Below are positions 46,649-58,864 of a stretch of 64,000 bases of DNA, one piece after another (within the stretch, counting starts at the first letter, position 1; every line of letters starts with the position of its first letter). The notes beneath the pieces were generated by a model that did not search any database, had not been told where the DNA came from, and was given only the letters and a program-made list of their open reading frames with translations. Source of the DNA: Bilabrum cf. latius (lineage: Eukaryota > Bigyra: Bicosoecida > Bigyra > Bicosoecida); contig OZ237760.1 in assembly GCA_965178125.1 (NCBI GenBank), forward strand, positions 806,001-870,000. The letters run 5' to 3'. The position numbers and the translations under genes were made by a program.

Positions 46649-49600
46649 ATGTCGGGTGCCGCACCTCCCGAAGACGACGGGCCCAACAGCCCAGCGGCGG
46701 ACGGCGACCAGGACGACCGCAGCCCCGACCGCTCGCCCCGTGGCGGTGGTGACGAGGGCGGCAGCGATGGCGGCAGCGGCTCCCCTCGGAGCGACGAAGA
46801 CGGGCCTAGCGGCGGCAGACGCAGCGAGGACGAGGACGAGGAAGGGGACGGCAGCGAGCGCACGCGTGAGCAGCTGCTGGACGACCTGGGAATGCTGGCG
46901 GAGCGGCTGCAGGAGCAGGAGGAGGCCCTGAACGAGGCTCGCGAAGAGAGGGACCAGGCCAGGGCGGAGGCCCAGTCGGAGCGCGAGGCAGCCAGGGCCA
47001 ACTCCCAGCGGGCCACGGACGGCCAGAGGGAGGCGGAGGAGGCAAGGCACTTGGCCAGGGAGGCGGAGTCGGACCGGGACCAGGCGGTGCGAAGGGCCGA
47101 GATGGCGGAACGCGCTTAGCGAGAGATCAAAGAGAGGCTCACGCGGGAGCAGCAGAAGCTTGCCGAGCTCATGTCCAAGGCGGACAGGGACTTTAGGTCC
47201 CGGCAGGCCTCTGGCCGGGAGCTGGACCGCAGCGCGAGGGAGAACGGGCAGATGCGGGAGGAGATGCGGGGCATGGCCGAGGAGATCAACGTGCAGCGGG
47301 CGGCGGTGGCGCGGCTCAAGGCCCTGGAGCGGGAGCGCGAGAACGTGCAGGACCGTCTCAAGCACGGGCTGCAGGAGGGGGAGCGCAGGGAGATCGAGCT
47401 GCGGGAGGCAGTGGACGACGCGCTGGAGGCAAAGGCGGAGGAGGCCGCCGCGAGGGTGGCGGCAGAGGAGGCCGCGCAAGCCGCCCAGGCCGCCGCCGAG
47501 GACGCCCGCCGGGAGGCCGACGAGGAAACGGCCCGGCAGCGGCAGATCGTGGCGCAGGCCCGGAAGGAGGCCGCCTCGCTGAGGACGCAGGTGGAGTCCT
47601 TGCGCACGCAGACCCGGGCGGGCGAGCTGGAGGTGCTGCTGCAGCGGGCGCAGGAGGAGCTGGCCCGCGTGGTGGAGGACAGAGACGCGCTGGAGCAGCG
47701 GCTGCGGCGGCAGCTGGCCCTGGTGGGGGAGCTGCAGGGGCAGATGGGCTCTGTGCGGCGGGGGATGGACGAGGAGATCGCGAGGGCGGTGGAGGAGGAG
47801 CGCGCCCGGTGGCAGGGGCAGGAGGGGGAGCAGCGGCGGCTCATGGGCCTGCTAGAGGCGGAGAGGGAGCGGGCGGCCGCCGCGGAGGAGGAGCTGCGGC
47901 TGACCCGCACGGCCCTGGAGGAGAGCAAGTACCGGGTGGCGCAGTTCGAGGCGGGGCTGGAGGTGGAGGACGTGGTGGCGCAGCTGGACGAGATGAGGGA
48001 GGAGAACCGGGAGATGTCGGCGGCGCTGGACGACGCCACGCGTGAGCTGGAGGACGAGCGGGCGCGCTTCTTCACCGTGGTGGAGATCGCGAGGAGGCTG
48101 GCCAAAGAGGCGGGACACCCCGACGGCGTGGACGTGCTTCGGCTGTACGACGAGGGCGAGATGCGGCAGGAGTACGCCACCGCGGTGGACCGAATCCGTC
48201 AGGACAACGAGTTCCTGGCCAAGCGGGTGCAGGAGCTGGAGGACGACCGCGTGGAGCTCCTGCGGCAGCTGAGGGTGAACGCGCAGCAGGTGGGCAAGCA
48301 CTCGCTCAAGTACTTTGCCCTCTCGGGGGAGCAGATGCAGCTGGTGAACCGATTCGCGGAGTCCCTCCGCAGCGGCAAGGCCAGGCTCCCCAAGACGGAC
48401 GCCACGCTGCGGCTCGAGAGAGACATGGTGCGCATGCGCGCCAGGCACGCAGACGAGGCCGCCGCCTTGAGGGAGGAGGCGCGGCGGCTGCGGTCCGAGA
48501 TGGAGGCCCTGCGGAGGGACGGGACGGGCGGGGGCGGTGCTGGGCGCGGGGGGGAAGACGAGGAGGCCCGGCGCAAGCGGGAGGAGGAGGAGGAGGCCAG
48601 GCGCGCGAGGGAGCGGCAGGAAGGCGCGCGGGAGGCCGTACGGGAGGCCCTGGAGGCCATTCGTGCGGAGAACAAGCAGGTGAGGGAGCAGCTGGCCAAG
48701 CTGGAGAGCGGGATGGGAGGGGGCAACACGGGTGGTGGCGGTGGAGCGGCGGACCCCGCCGAGCTGGAGCGGCTGCGGCGGGAGGTGGAGGACCTCCGCA
48801 GGGAGCGCGACGAGCGGAGGCGGGCGGACCAGCGCGCGAGGGACGCGAGACAGAAGCTCAGGTCTTCGGAGGCGGGGGCCTCGGCCGCCGCGGGGTCCGC
48901 TTCGGTGTCCGAGGAGGCCCTCCGGCTGGCGAGGCGCTGCGAGGACGCCGCCGGGCTGCCGCACCCCGACGGGGGGGGGGCCGCAGAGGTCGGCGGCGAT
49001 GATGGTGATGGGCGGCAGGGGGTTGGGGACCAGGGGAAGGGGTCGGGCGATGCGTCCGGGGCGGACGGGGTCCCGCTAGACGACGACGAAGCGGCCCGAC
49101 TGGCGAGCGCGCTGCGGAAGCTGCTGGCGGACCGCAAGCGGCTGCAGGACGCTCTGGGCAAGGAGCACGCCGCGGGGGATGACGCTCGGCGGCAGGCGGA
49201 CCGGGCCGAGGAGCGGGCGAGGGCCCTGCAGGACGCGGAGGAGGCGAGGGACAGGGCGCAGCGGAGGCTCAAGGAGGCCCGGGAGGAGCTGGAGAGGGTG
49301 CGGGCGCAGCTGGCCGCCCGCCCCAAGGCCGTGGGCAAGTTCCTGCCGCAGTCCGCCGCCGGGAGGGAGCTGGCGGCGGCGGCGGCGCGGTCGGCCCTGG
49401 ACAAGACGGCGACCGCGTCCGGGGCAGGGGCCGGAGCCGGGGCGGCGTCGGGCGCTGGGGCAGAAGGCGACGCCCAGGGAGGGTCCCGGGCCCTCGTCAC
49501 GACACGGGCGGGCGAGGGCGCCTCCGGTGGTCGCGGCGTGGTGGACGCTGAGCTTTGGGTGCAGGAGGCCGAGACCGTGTACGGTGCCCTGGCCCGGTCG

Positions 49601-52600
49601 CTGGAAGAGCTGCAGCGGCGGGAGGAGGAGGCCGAGGAGGCGGAGCGGGCGCTGCGGGAGCAGGAGGAGGGCATGCAGGTGATGGCGGCGCAGCAGGCCG
49701 CGCTGTACGCGCAGTACGTGCGGGAGCGCAAGGGCTGGGAGGCTGCCGTGGAGGGCGCCAGGGAGGCCAAGGAGGAGGCCGAGACGGAGCTGGAGGCCGT
49801 GAGGGCGCGGCTGTCGGTCGTGGAGCGAGTGGTGGGGCTGCTCGGCGAGGGCGGGGGCGGGGGCGAAGAGGGCGGCAGCAAGACCTCGTCGCAGGGCAGG
49901 CTGCGGGAGGAGCTCCGGAGGCTCACGGGCGAGCTGGCTGCATGGGAGGAGGAAGGGCCCAGGATGAGGCGCAAGCTGCGGCTGGCGGCGGACGAGGCCG
50001 ATGCCGCGAGGCGGGCCCAGGCGGCCGCGGAGGACGCCGCGATCGAGTCCGAGGCGGCCCTTCGCCGGCGGGTGGTGTACCTGGAGAGCTGGCGGGAGGG
50101 GGCGCGGGCCCGGCTGCAGCGCATGCAGGAGGAGCTGGAGGGGGCGGTGCGCGGGCCCGTGCACGAGGCGGCGCTGCAGCGGGAGGCGGGGCTGCGGTCC
50201 CGCGTGGCTGCCTCCGGCGCGGAGGTGGCGCGGCTGACGGCGGAGCTGGCCGAGCTCAGGGGCCAGCGGCGGCTGCGGCGGGAGGCGCAGGAGAGGGCAA
50301 GGCTGCTTGCGGTGGAGGCCGAAGGACTCAAGGGGCAGCGGGACGCGGCCCGGCAGGAGGCAGATGCCCTCAGGAAGGCCGCCGAGGAGCGGGACCGGGG
50401 AACAGGGGGCGGGGGTGCCCCGGGTGCTCCGGGTGCTCGGGGGGAGCAGGACTTCGCGGGAATGTCGCGGGCTCAGCTGGCGGCGGCGGTGGCGCGTGCC
50501 AGGGGTGACGCGGCCGCGGCTCAGGTGCTCGCGGGCGAGGAGGCGGCGAGGGGCAAGGTGCTGTCGGACCGAGCCGAGGAGCTGCGGGCCGAGGCGCAGG
50601 CGGCGCGGGCCCGAGCCGACGAGGCCGAGGCTCAGCTGCGGGCCGCGCAGGAGCAGGCGGTCTCCGCGCAGGAGGCCCGGGACGATGCCGTGAAGCGGGC
50701 GGCCGAGGGGCTGGGCGGGGAGGAGGCCAGCGCGGCCAGGGCGAAGCTCGCGGCGGCCGTGGCCGCAGCGGCCGACGGGTCTGCCGCCGCGCGGGCCGCC
50801 CGTGAGCAGGCGGTCGCGGCCGAGGAACACGCCGCGGGGATGCTTTCGCTGGCGAGGCGGCGCCTCGAGGCGGCAGAGCGGGCGCGCAAGGACGCCCGCG
50901 AAGCCGCGGAGAGGGGCCCCTCGGACGACGACGCGGCCATCATCGGGCGGCTGCAGGCGCGGCTGGTGGCGGCGCAGGGGGCCTACATGGCGCTGGCGGC
51001 CAGGTTCGAGCGGGCGCGGGCGGCGCTGCGGAGGGAACAGGTGGCGCGCGCGGCGGTGGAGACGGCCTCTGACGGGGACCAGGCCAGGCACGCGGCGGCT
51101 GCGGAGGAGTGGCGGGCGGCGCGCGAGGGACTCGGCCAGGAACTGAGGCGGGTGCGGCTGCGGGCGGCCGTGTCCGAGGCCGTGGCGCGGGCGCTGCGGG
51201 AGGGCACCGAGGTGCCTCCGGGGGCGCTGGAGCGGGCGGGGGGGCTTGAAGGGGGCGGCTCGGCCAGGGGCTCGAACGAGGCGGCCGCGCCGCGCGGCGG
51301 GGGCGCCGCCGTGGCAGCTCTAGTGGACCAGGTGCTTCCCGCGGATGGGGAGGAGGAGGCCGCCGCCGGAGGCAGCAGGCGCGCGAGGGGGGCGGGGGCG
51401 GCGGCTTCTGGCGCCCCATCACCCGCCTCCGGGGGGGGGCAGGAGGATGACGCGCTGCTGTCCGCGCTGCTGGCCATGGAGGGCTCCCTGCGGCGGCTGG
51501 CGGCGGACGCGTCCTCGAGGGACGGCAAGGCGGCCTCGGATGCGCGGCGGAGGGCAGAGGCGGAGGCGGCGCTGGCGGAGGCGAAGGAGCAGCAGAGGGG
51601 AGCAGAGGCACTCGTGGGCGACGTGCGGGCGGCGCTCGCGGCAGCCGAGGCCGCCAGCCGCAGGGGTGACCCGGCGGTGGGCCCCGTGGAGGACGTGGCC
51701 ACTGCTGGCAAGGTGCTCCGGCTGCACGAGGAGCTGAGGAGGGCGCGGCTGGAGGGGCTGCGGTCTGGCCGCCGGGCCAAGGACCAGGAGGATCGCGCCG
51801 TGGCGGCGGAGCGGAGGGCGGGGGGCCTGCGGCGGGAGCTTCACCGCGCCGAGGAGGAGTCCGAGGCGGCGCTGCACCGCGCGAGGGACGCCGAGGAGGA
51901 GGCCAGGAGGGAGCGGGTGAGGGGGGGCAGGGCCGAGGAGGAGGCCGCGGCGGCCGAGGCCGTGGCCCGGGCGCTGCAGGGGCGAGACGAGGCCCCTGAG
52001 GGGGAGCCCGGGTCTCACCGTGGGGAGGCAGGCTCGGGTGGGTAGGGCAAGGGGGCGCGCCGAGGAGGGGGCAGCAGGATGGCACCGGGGGAGGCAGAGG
52101 CCGAGATCGCGCGGCTGCGGCGGGAGGCCGAGGGCTCTCGCGGGGTGCTGCGCGCGGTGCAGCGCAGGGCTGGTCTGCTGCGGGACCTGGTGCGTCTGCG
52201 GGGCGACTGGGTGCGGCGGCTGTCCCGGGCCCTCCGGTCGCACGGGGTCCGCAGCTCCAGCCTGGTGTCGGAGGAGGAGCAGGACGAGGAGAGGGAGCTG
52301 ATCCGGCGCGCGGGGGAGGCCCGGCGGGAGGAAAAGAGGGCAGCCCGTGGTGGGGGCGCTGCCGCCGGGGACGGAGGCGAGTTCGGGTTCGATGGGGAGC
52401 CAGAGGGCGGGCGAGGCGGGAAGAGGACCCGCCTCTCGGACGACGGCGAAGGGGGAGGTGCCAGCGGAGAGGACGAGGACGAGGACGCGCTGGCGGGCGT
52501 GGGAGCGCAGGCCGCGGACCTCACCAACGACGGGGACGACGACACCGGCACGGACTCTGACGCCGAGGAGGGCCTAGGGGGCCGGAGAAGAGGAGGGGGC

Positions 52601-55440
52601 TCCGCGTCCGCGCTCCGGCGGCTGGCAGCGCAGCACGAGGCCGAGAAGAAGCGGCTGACAGAGGCCACCCGCCAGACGGTGGGCGAGCTCAGGCGGCTGT
52701 TGGCCGACAAGAACGATGCCCTGGAGCGTGCCAGGCGGGAGCTGGACCGCCTGGGCCGGGCGGGCGCCTCGGAGGCGGCTCGGCGGCGGGAGCTGGAGGG
52801 CGTCGCTGCCGCCGAGGAGGCCTTCGGGGAGTCGAGGAAAGCGGCGGCCCGGCTGCGGGAGGCCGTGGACGACGTGGAGGCGAGGTACGGCGATGGGGCG
52901 GGGGAGGAGGAGGCGCTGGCCAGGATGGGGGCCAACGCGAGGGATGCGGCGCTGGCCAGTCGCAGGGCGATGGAGGCCGAGCGCGAGCTGGAGGCGCTCC
53001 GAGGGGAGGCGGAGGGGCTGCAGCGGCGGCTGGAGGCGGCCGAGCAGGCTCTGGCCGCGTCCGAGCGGGGCCAGCTGGAGGCGGAGGCCCGGGCGGGGGA
53101 GCTGGAGGCGGACCGCGGGAGGCGCAGCCTGGAGCGCATGGTTGCGACGATGCGCAAGCAGCTCGCGGCGCGCGAGGGCAAGCTGCGTGCCCTGCAGGCT
53201 AGTCTGGCTGCTCTGAAGGACGAGGTGGTGCGGCTGGAGGGGGAGGGCGCGGCGGCGAGGCAGGGGGAGGACGCGGCACGTGCTGCGCTGGAGAGCGAGC
53301 GGAGTGCGCGGGGGGAGGCGCAGGCCGGGAAAGGGGGCGAAGGCAAGGGTGGAGATGCCGGCGAGGGCGAGGGCGAGGGCGAGGGGGAGTGGAAGCGCAG
53401 GTACGAGGCGCAGCGGCGGCGTCTGGCTGGCTTGCGACGAGAGAAGGACGAGGCGCAGGCGGCTCTGCGGGCCGCGGAGGAGAGGCTGGCCTCTGCGCGC
53501 CGGGGGGAGGGCACGGCCCGACAGGAGGCGAGGGAGGCCCGGGCGAAGGGGCAGGCGCTCGCGGAGGAGGTCAAGGGGCTGCGCAAGGAAGCCGACCAGC
53601 TGAGGAGGGCCGCGGACCGGGACAGGGAGGGCGAGGCGCGGCGGCTGGCGACGGCCATGGCGCGAGGGGCGGAGGAGGCCGGGGTGGCCGAGGGGGGCGG
53701 GGGCGCGGAGCTCCGGCGGAGGGTGCGCGTCCTTGAGGCGCAGGCCGCGGCTCTGCGGGCGGAGAACAGCGACTTGCAGCGGAGGCTGCGGCAGGCCGAG
53801 AGCAGACGGGCCCGGCAGGCGGGCAGGGAGACGGCTGGCGGCGGGTCGGCGGCCCCGGCGGCGCCCCACGAGGCTCACCCGCCGCCACCAGGCACCATGG
53901 GTGGTGGCCGCGCCTCTGCCGCAGCACCGGTCACCGCCGGGGCCGCGACGACGACGTGGGAGGCCGACTCGAAGCTGCGGCGGCGGGTGGAGCAGCTGTC
54001 CAGGCAGCTGCAGGCGCGGGCCGAGGAGGCGAGGGAGGCCCGGGGCAGGGCCGAGGCGAGCGCGAGGAAGGAGGAGCAGGCCCGCAAGGAGAGGGCCGCG
54101 GCGGACAAGCGGCTGGCCAAGGCCCTGCGGAGGGCGGCCAAGGCCGAGGAGGCGGCCCGGGTGGCGCTGGAGAGAGCCGCGCCCGCGGAGGAGGAGCGGC
54201 GCATGCGCCTGGAGGCCGAGGACGAGGCGGCGCGATGGAGGGCAAGGGCCGAGGGGGAGCAGAAGGCGGAGCTGAGGAGGGCGCGGGCCGAGGCCCAGGA
54301 TGCGAGGCGGCGGGCGGAGCGGGCGGAGGGTGAGGCCGAGGCAGCAATGCAGGAGGCCAAGGGCGCGGAGGCGGCACTGCGGCGGGAGCGGGAGGCCGGC
54401 GGGGGCGGGGAGCGAGAGGAGGCCCTGTCGCGGGACGCTCGCGCTGCGAGGGAGGAGCTGGCCGCGGTGCGTCGGGAAGCGGCGCGCACCCGGCGCGCAC
54501 TGGCCGAGGCGGAGAGCGCGGCCGTGCTGCGGGACGGCGAAGCGGCCGAGCTTCGGTTCGCGCTGGACGAGGCCAAGCAGGGGGAGGCGAGGGCCAGGCG
54601 ACGGGCCGAGGAGGCAGAGGCGATCGCCCACGCTGCCGGGCTGGTGGGTGCTGGTGGCAGGATGGGTGCCTCGGAGGCAGGGGCAGGGGCATTGACAGGG
54701 GCAGGTGACGGCGTGCTGCGTGCCAAGCTCCGGAGGGCAGAGGAGGAAGGGGCCAAGGCGCGCCGGGAGGCCAAACGCCTCCGCAGGCGGCTGCAGGAGC
54801 TGCAGGAAGGGGGCGCTGACAGCGCGGGTGCCGGGCCCGGTGGCTCCCCTGCCTCCTCCGCGGGCGACGCCGCTTCGTCGCTGCGGAGGGAGGTGCAGGC
54901 GGCCAGGCAGTCCGCCGACAGAGAGGCGGCCAGAGCCAGGGAGGCGCAGGGCCGCGCCACGGAGGCAGAGGAGAGCCTGCGGGCGGCGAGGAGGCAGCAG
55001 CAGCGGGCAGAGACCGCCAGGGAACAGGCGCAGGAGCAGCTCAAGTCCGCTCGAGGGGAGGCGGAGCGACTGGGGGCAGAGCTGGAGGCGGCCAGGCGCG
55101 CTAGTGCGGGTGCCACAGCAGCGGGGGGCGGCAGCAGCGCGCCTGTCGCTGTTGGTGCGAGTGCTGCAGCAGGAAGCGGCTCCGTGGGCGGCGGCTCTGC
55201 TAGCTCGGGGGAGGGTGTGGCCCCTTCCAGCGGGAACGGGCCTGGTGCTGCTTCTGCATCTGGTGCTGCTTCTGCTTCTGCCTTGCGCGCCGCGCAGTCC
55301 TCAGCTCAAGAGGAGCGGAGGCGGCGGGAGGCGGCCGAGAGGGCTGTGGCAGGGCTGGAGGAGAGGGTGCGGCGGGCGGAGCAGGCGGCTCGAGAGGCCA
55401 GGGAACAGGCAAAAGGGGGGAGTGCCGGTGGCGATGCAAG

Positions 55441-55471
<31 letters not shown>

Positions 55472-55774
55472 CAGGGGGCGCTGCAAGAGGCCCAGCGCCG
55501 GATCGCTGCCCTCTCGAAGGAGAACGCCGACCTGCGGGCCGAGCTGGGTGCCTTTGACCTGGAGTTCTTCGAGGAGCTGGAGGACCTCAAGTGGAGGTAC
55601 TAGCAGGCCGCGGCCAAGTGCCGGGCCTTCGACCAGTGGCTGACGGCGAGGGGGGAGGGGCCCTACGAGGGCGGGGAGGGGGACGGGTCGGGGAGGGGGC
55701 CCAGGGCGAGGGGGGGCGGAGCGGGGGGGGTTGCGGCTGGGGGCAGCGGGGAGGGCAAGGAGCAGGACGACTGA
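46649..55774 (+). CDS. CEP290: CEP290 ciliary transition-zone coiled-coil protein
   Basis: CEP290 bridges microtubules and membrane in the ciliary transition zone and gates protein entry. A 9,126-nt intronless frame encodes 3,041 aa (animal CEP290 is about 2,480). TAGs at 47117, 52043 and 55601 are read through; stop TGA. An acidic Ser/Gly-rich N-terminus (about 70 aa) is followed by almost continuous coiled coil. The strongest match is the C-terminal signature ELGAFDLEFFEELEDLKWRY (about residues 2964-2984), equivalent to the animal E-x-FDPxFFEEIEDLKYNY; the next codon is TAG where animals have Lys. Another matching block near 1008-1045 reads AAQQAALYAQYVRERKGWEA, like the animal HQQSLLYKEYLSEKETW. 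Extra length lies in Gly/Ala linkers and low-complexity insertions, including a Gln-Ser repeat near 55440. Confidence 0.9.
55440..55475 (+). repeat. AGCCAG tandem repeat (Ser-Gln) in CEP290
   Basis: Six tandem copies of a hexamer encoding Ser-Gln near the C-terminus of CEP290. All Gln codons here are CAG, not TAG. Confidence 0.85.
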
Positions 55775-56113
55775 GGCTTGACCGGAAGTGCAGGGGGGCT
55801 GAATCCGCCGAAGCCGGATAGGGTCATCAGATCAGATAGGATAGGATAGGATCGTTGACAGGTAGACATTGCAGACATGTTGTGCGGCGCGATGAAATCG
55901 AAACCAATTGATGCTTGATGCAAGGCAGTGCGCGTGTGTCATGATCAACTCATCGTGCACCGTTAGCAGATACGGGCTCTGGCTTCTCGGCGTGCTTAAC
56001 TGGTGGTGCACGCTTGCCACCCACAAGCCTCACATCACAGCTCCTGCTCCTGCTCCCGACTATCGGGTGACACATATTGGGGAGGAGGGGTTGCAGTGCG
56101 GCTCTGGGCGGGC
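55775..56113. other. Convergent intergenic region CEP290 / C2 gene
   Basis: About 340 bp between two converging genes, with a short (ATAGG)n-like repeat at 55838-55856. No gene seen. Confidence 0.55.
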
Positions 56114-57031
56114 TCATGCGCTGTAGGCGTCCAAGTTGCTGGACAGGAAGGCCATGTTGGAGTCCATCACGCGGATGGTGTACAGCACCTTGCCCCCGCC
56201 GTCCATCTCGGCCCAGTTGGGCCCCGAGACGATCTCCTTCTGCCCGGCGGGCACAGTCGGCAGCGTGATCAACTGCTTGCCCATGTACGTGTCCCACAGC
56301 ATGCCGCGGTCGTACACCTGGATGGTAGCGCGGGTCACGCTCTCATCCACCATCACGACGTACCCGAGGTTGTCTGCGGGGCGAGAGCTGGGTAATAAAT
56401 ATTAGCGACAGCAGTCTGGTTGATAGCACGGCGTCCGGCACCAGAGCAGACACAAACTATTTGTGCGATCATTCCAACATGATGCTCAAATTACCTCCTT
56501 ACACTTGGGATCCACAGTCTCGTCCAGCGATGGTGTGGCGATCGATGTACCAAAGTTGGAGTTGGCACCGATTACGCTGTTCCTGTCGGTTCCATCGAAG
56601 CTTACTGCGGAAAAAGAATTAAATTTCTAAACCAACAAGCATGGGCCATGTTTCTGCTTGCTCTTACGAGCGGCCTTGTCAAAGAAGCCTTGGGAACTGG
56701 GCTATGGCTGGGTAGCAGCCTCCCAGCGACGGCAAAGAGAGAGACAACCAACATAAATCTAGCGCAACAGCTCACCATGGATATACGGGTCGCTCTTTCC
56801 GCAGCACTCCACGTTGGGCAGCCCCTCAGCTCTGTGGATGAACCTGCAAGATATGTAGAGACGGTGAGTTTGGCAAGAGCCAGTCCACTCGGATGGTACA
56901 GCACGGCATGGCAAGGTACCAAAGCTAGCCGTTCAGTGCATTAGCGCGTTAAACGTTTACAGCTGCACGGAACTAGGTGCTGAGCCTCTGTTCGGTCCCA
57001 TGCCGTAATTCACTCTCACACTCCGAGCATC
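56114..57031 (-). CDS. C2-domain protein, four exons found, 5' end unresolved
   Basis: Exons 57031-56961, 56843-56776, 56604-56503 and 56373-56114 join with consistent phases (donors GTAAAC, GTGAGC and GTAAGG; acceptors all end in CAG). The 166 codons found spell a single C2 domain: SVQLFIHRAEGLPNV, CCGKSDPYIHVSF (the conserved GKSDPYxxV strand), TVDPKYNLGYVVMVDES, ATIQVYDRG and a C-terminal strand VLYTIRVMD. C2 domains bind phospholipid, often with Ca2+. The loop Asp residues (in KSDPY and VYD) are partly present. Small stand-alone C2 proteins act at membranes, but no specific family is assigned. The start codon lies upstream, perhaps in an exon near 57150-57201. No TAG codon. Confidence 0.75.
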
Positions 57032-57580
57032 CTGCGGGGAGAAGCGAAATACGTCGACAAGAAAATCAAACTACGCTGCGCACCGAAATGCATACAATAT
57101 AAGTGCATCAATGTAGCCATAAACGGGAGACAAGCCCCGCAAAAGTAACCCCTGCTGCGCTCAAAGCTTGCAGCTATGATTGATGGCGGCAGGAACGCCA
57201 TGCGTCGCTGCCCGTTCCGCGAAAGCTGGGTACCTTACCTCGTATACTTGGTTCCAAGACTAATCCTAGTCACGGCTTCCTTGTCTGCTGCGCTCGCCTG
57301 GGCCATTTTACCAGAGTCTACTGAGAAACCTTTGCAGCGGCGCCAACGACCAAAGGTCAATCGGTTTCGCGCTAGTGGTCGCATTTGTGGTCGCAACAGG
57401 TTGCAACCACAAATGCGAACTTTCGGTCCGTTAGGAAAGCTTCGGCAAGCCAAAGGGTGCTACCAAAGCACTTCCTGCAAACGTTCAACGATAGGTTGCA
57501 TAAATTTTCTGCTTGCGAGCTGTTTCTGCGAGAAGAACTAGGAGCCGCTTGCCTGAAGGCTACGGGGCCAATTTCCGAAT
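57032..57580. promoter_or_regulatory. Divergent region between C2 gene and FIS1, with a hairpin
   Basis: Holds the unresolved first exon of the C2 gene (- strand), the FIS1 promoter and the inverted repeat at 57380-57417. The small + strand frame at 57176-57541 has no recognisable content. Confidence 0.5.
57380..57417. repeat. Inverted repeat, 18-bp arms, 2-nt loop
   Basis: Left arm CGCATTTGTGGTCGCAAC (57380-57397), right arm GTTGCAACCACAAATGCG (57400-57417). The arms are complementary except for one base pair. It could form a cruciform or be a bidirectional binding site between two divergent genes. Confidence 0.85.
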
Positions 57581-58651
57581 ATGGAGACGGGCGGCACCGC
57601 TGTGACAAGAGATGCCCCTACCCTCATATTGGATGATATTTCAGAAGAAGCGATTGATAAAATGTCGGAAGACATCTAGCGATGGAAGCATCAATCAGCT
57701 GAAAGCGACATGAGGGTGAGCGTGCGCGCACCAACTTGGAACTAGCTCCCATCGCACTCCATCGGGCAGCATCAAACCAAGTAACCCTTCTCTTTATCAT
57801 GTTCTAATGCAGGAACTGCGGCGAGAAGTGGACGAGGCGAAGCTAAGCGGCGACATTGGCGCCTAGCGGGATGCTCAGTTCTAGCTGGCAACGAGGTTGG
57901 CCCTGCACCGGGGTAATGAGGAAGCAATTGAGGGAATAGCCATGCTACAAGGTGAGAATATGCAGAATATTGGGGTGACTCTCGAGTTCTCGATTTTGGA
58001 CTGAGTTTCGTATGTGCCCTGTAAGCACCCCAGTCTAGCAGGCCTGGCCGATGCGGGACACCGCGAGCTCGACTGCATGCTCCGAGCTGCGGCAGCTCAA
58101 ATGGAACTGGGTAACTTTGCAGAGTGCCGTAGAATGGTAGGCGACCTGCTAGACCGCGCGCCTACCCTGGAAGATGGGCTTGCATTGCGTGAAATCATGG
58201 TACGAACCGTGCGAGCACGTGAGTTGGAACTACCTGCCCGGCAACGATCCAAACCAGAGCCGCCGCAGTGCATGCGATGCACACCCAACTTACCTTGTAC
58301 CTTCTACCTCCCATTGCCCTCACAGATGGAGTGCCTGGCATCGCGCTGCTCACGGGGGCCGGGCTGCTCGTGGCAGGGGTCCTCTTCGGGCTCGTGCTGT
58401 GGGCCGAAGGGGACGGGGATGCACCGCCAGGGGCAGGGGCAGCCAGGTCGGGGAGGGTGGGCAGGAGAGGAAGGGGTGGGCGAGGTGCTTCCTCAGGGCA
58501 GCGCACTGGCAGGCCAACGCTAGGTGGTGCTGGGCGGGGGGTGCGTGCCACCGCTCCTCCTTTCTCTGGCGCTAGCTCTGGCGCTGCTGGCAGCGGAGGG
58601 CCTAGGGCAGGCAGGTCGCTGCGAGGGATCGTGGATCGACTGCACGAGTGA
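57581..58651 (+). CDS. FIS1: Mitochondrial fission 1 protein, four exons
   Basis: FIS1 is a tail-anchored TPR protein of the mitochondrial and peroxisomal outer membrane that recruits the dynamin fission machinery. Exons: 57581-57715, 57813-57951, 58039-58218 and 58326-58651. All donors are GTGAG, acceptors GCAG, CTAG and ACAG, with consistent phases; 259 aa. Core: DAQF-TAG-LATRLALHRGNEEAIEGIAM, the family's FxYAWxL...GI block, then LDCMLRAAAAQMELGNFAEC (TPR helices), REIMVRT, and a transmembrane segment GIALLTGAGLLVAGVLFGLV (about 155-178). TAGs occur once in exon 1 and twice in exon 2, at polar helix positions. Unusually, about 80 residues rich in Gly/Arg/Ala follow the membrane anchor, whereas FIS1 normally ends within a few residues of it. 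Confidence 0.88.
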
Positions 58652-58864
58652 TCCCCGGGTCGCGGTTCGTGGATTCGAAAGGATCGGATTCACAGTTGTT
58701 TGTTTTGTTTTTGTACAGCAGCATTAACCTGGAGACAACATGCAGCATTCGCCTTCCAATCGCAGTGAATTGTCTACTCGGTCGCAGTACAACATGATGG
58801 GCTAGATCTGCCAGATCTTGCCGTGGTAGGGGATCATCACTCCATCCACTAGTAGTACTTCACG

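Noticed and set aside
48199-50331. 710-aa minus-strand frame opposite CEP290
   Set aside because: Long antisense frames are expected opposite GC-rich coiled-coil genes. It is Ser/Arg-rich with no motif, while the + strand carries the CEP290 homology.
57176-57541. Plus-strand 121-aa frame upstream of FIS1
   Set aside because: It spans the hairpin and is antisense to the presumed first exon of the C2 gene. Apart from a short hydrophobic stretch nothing supports it.
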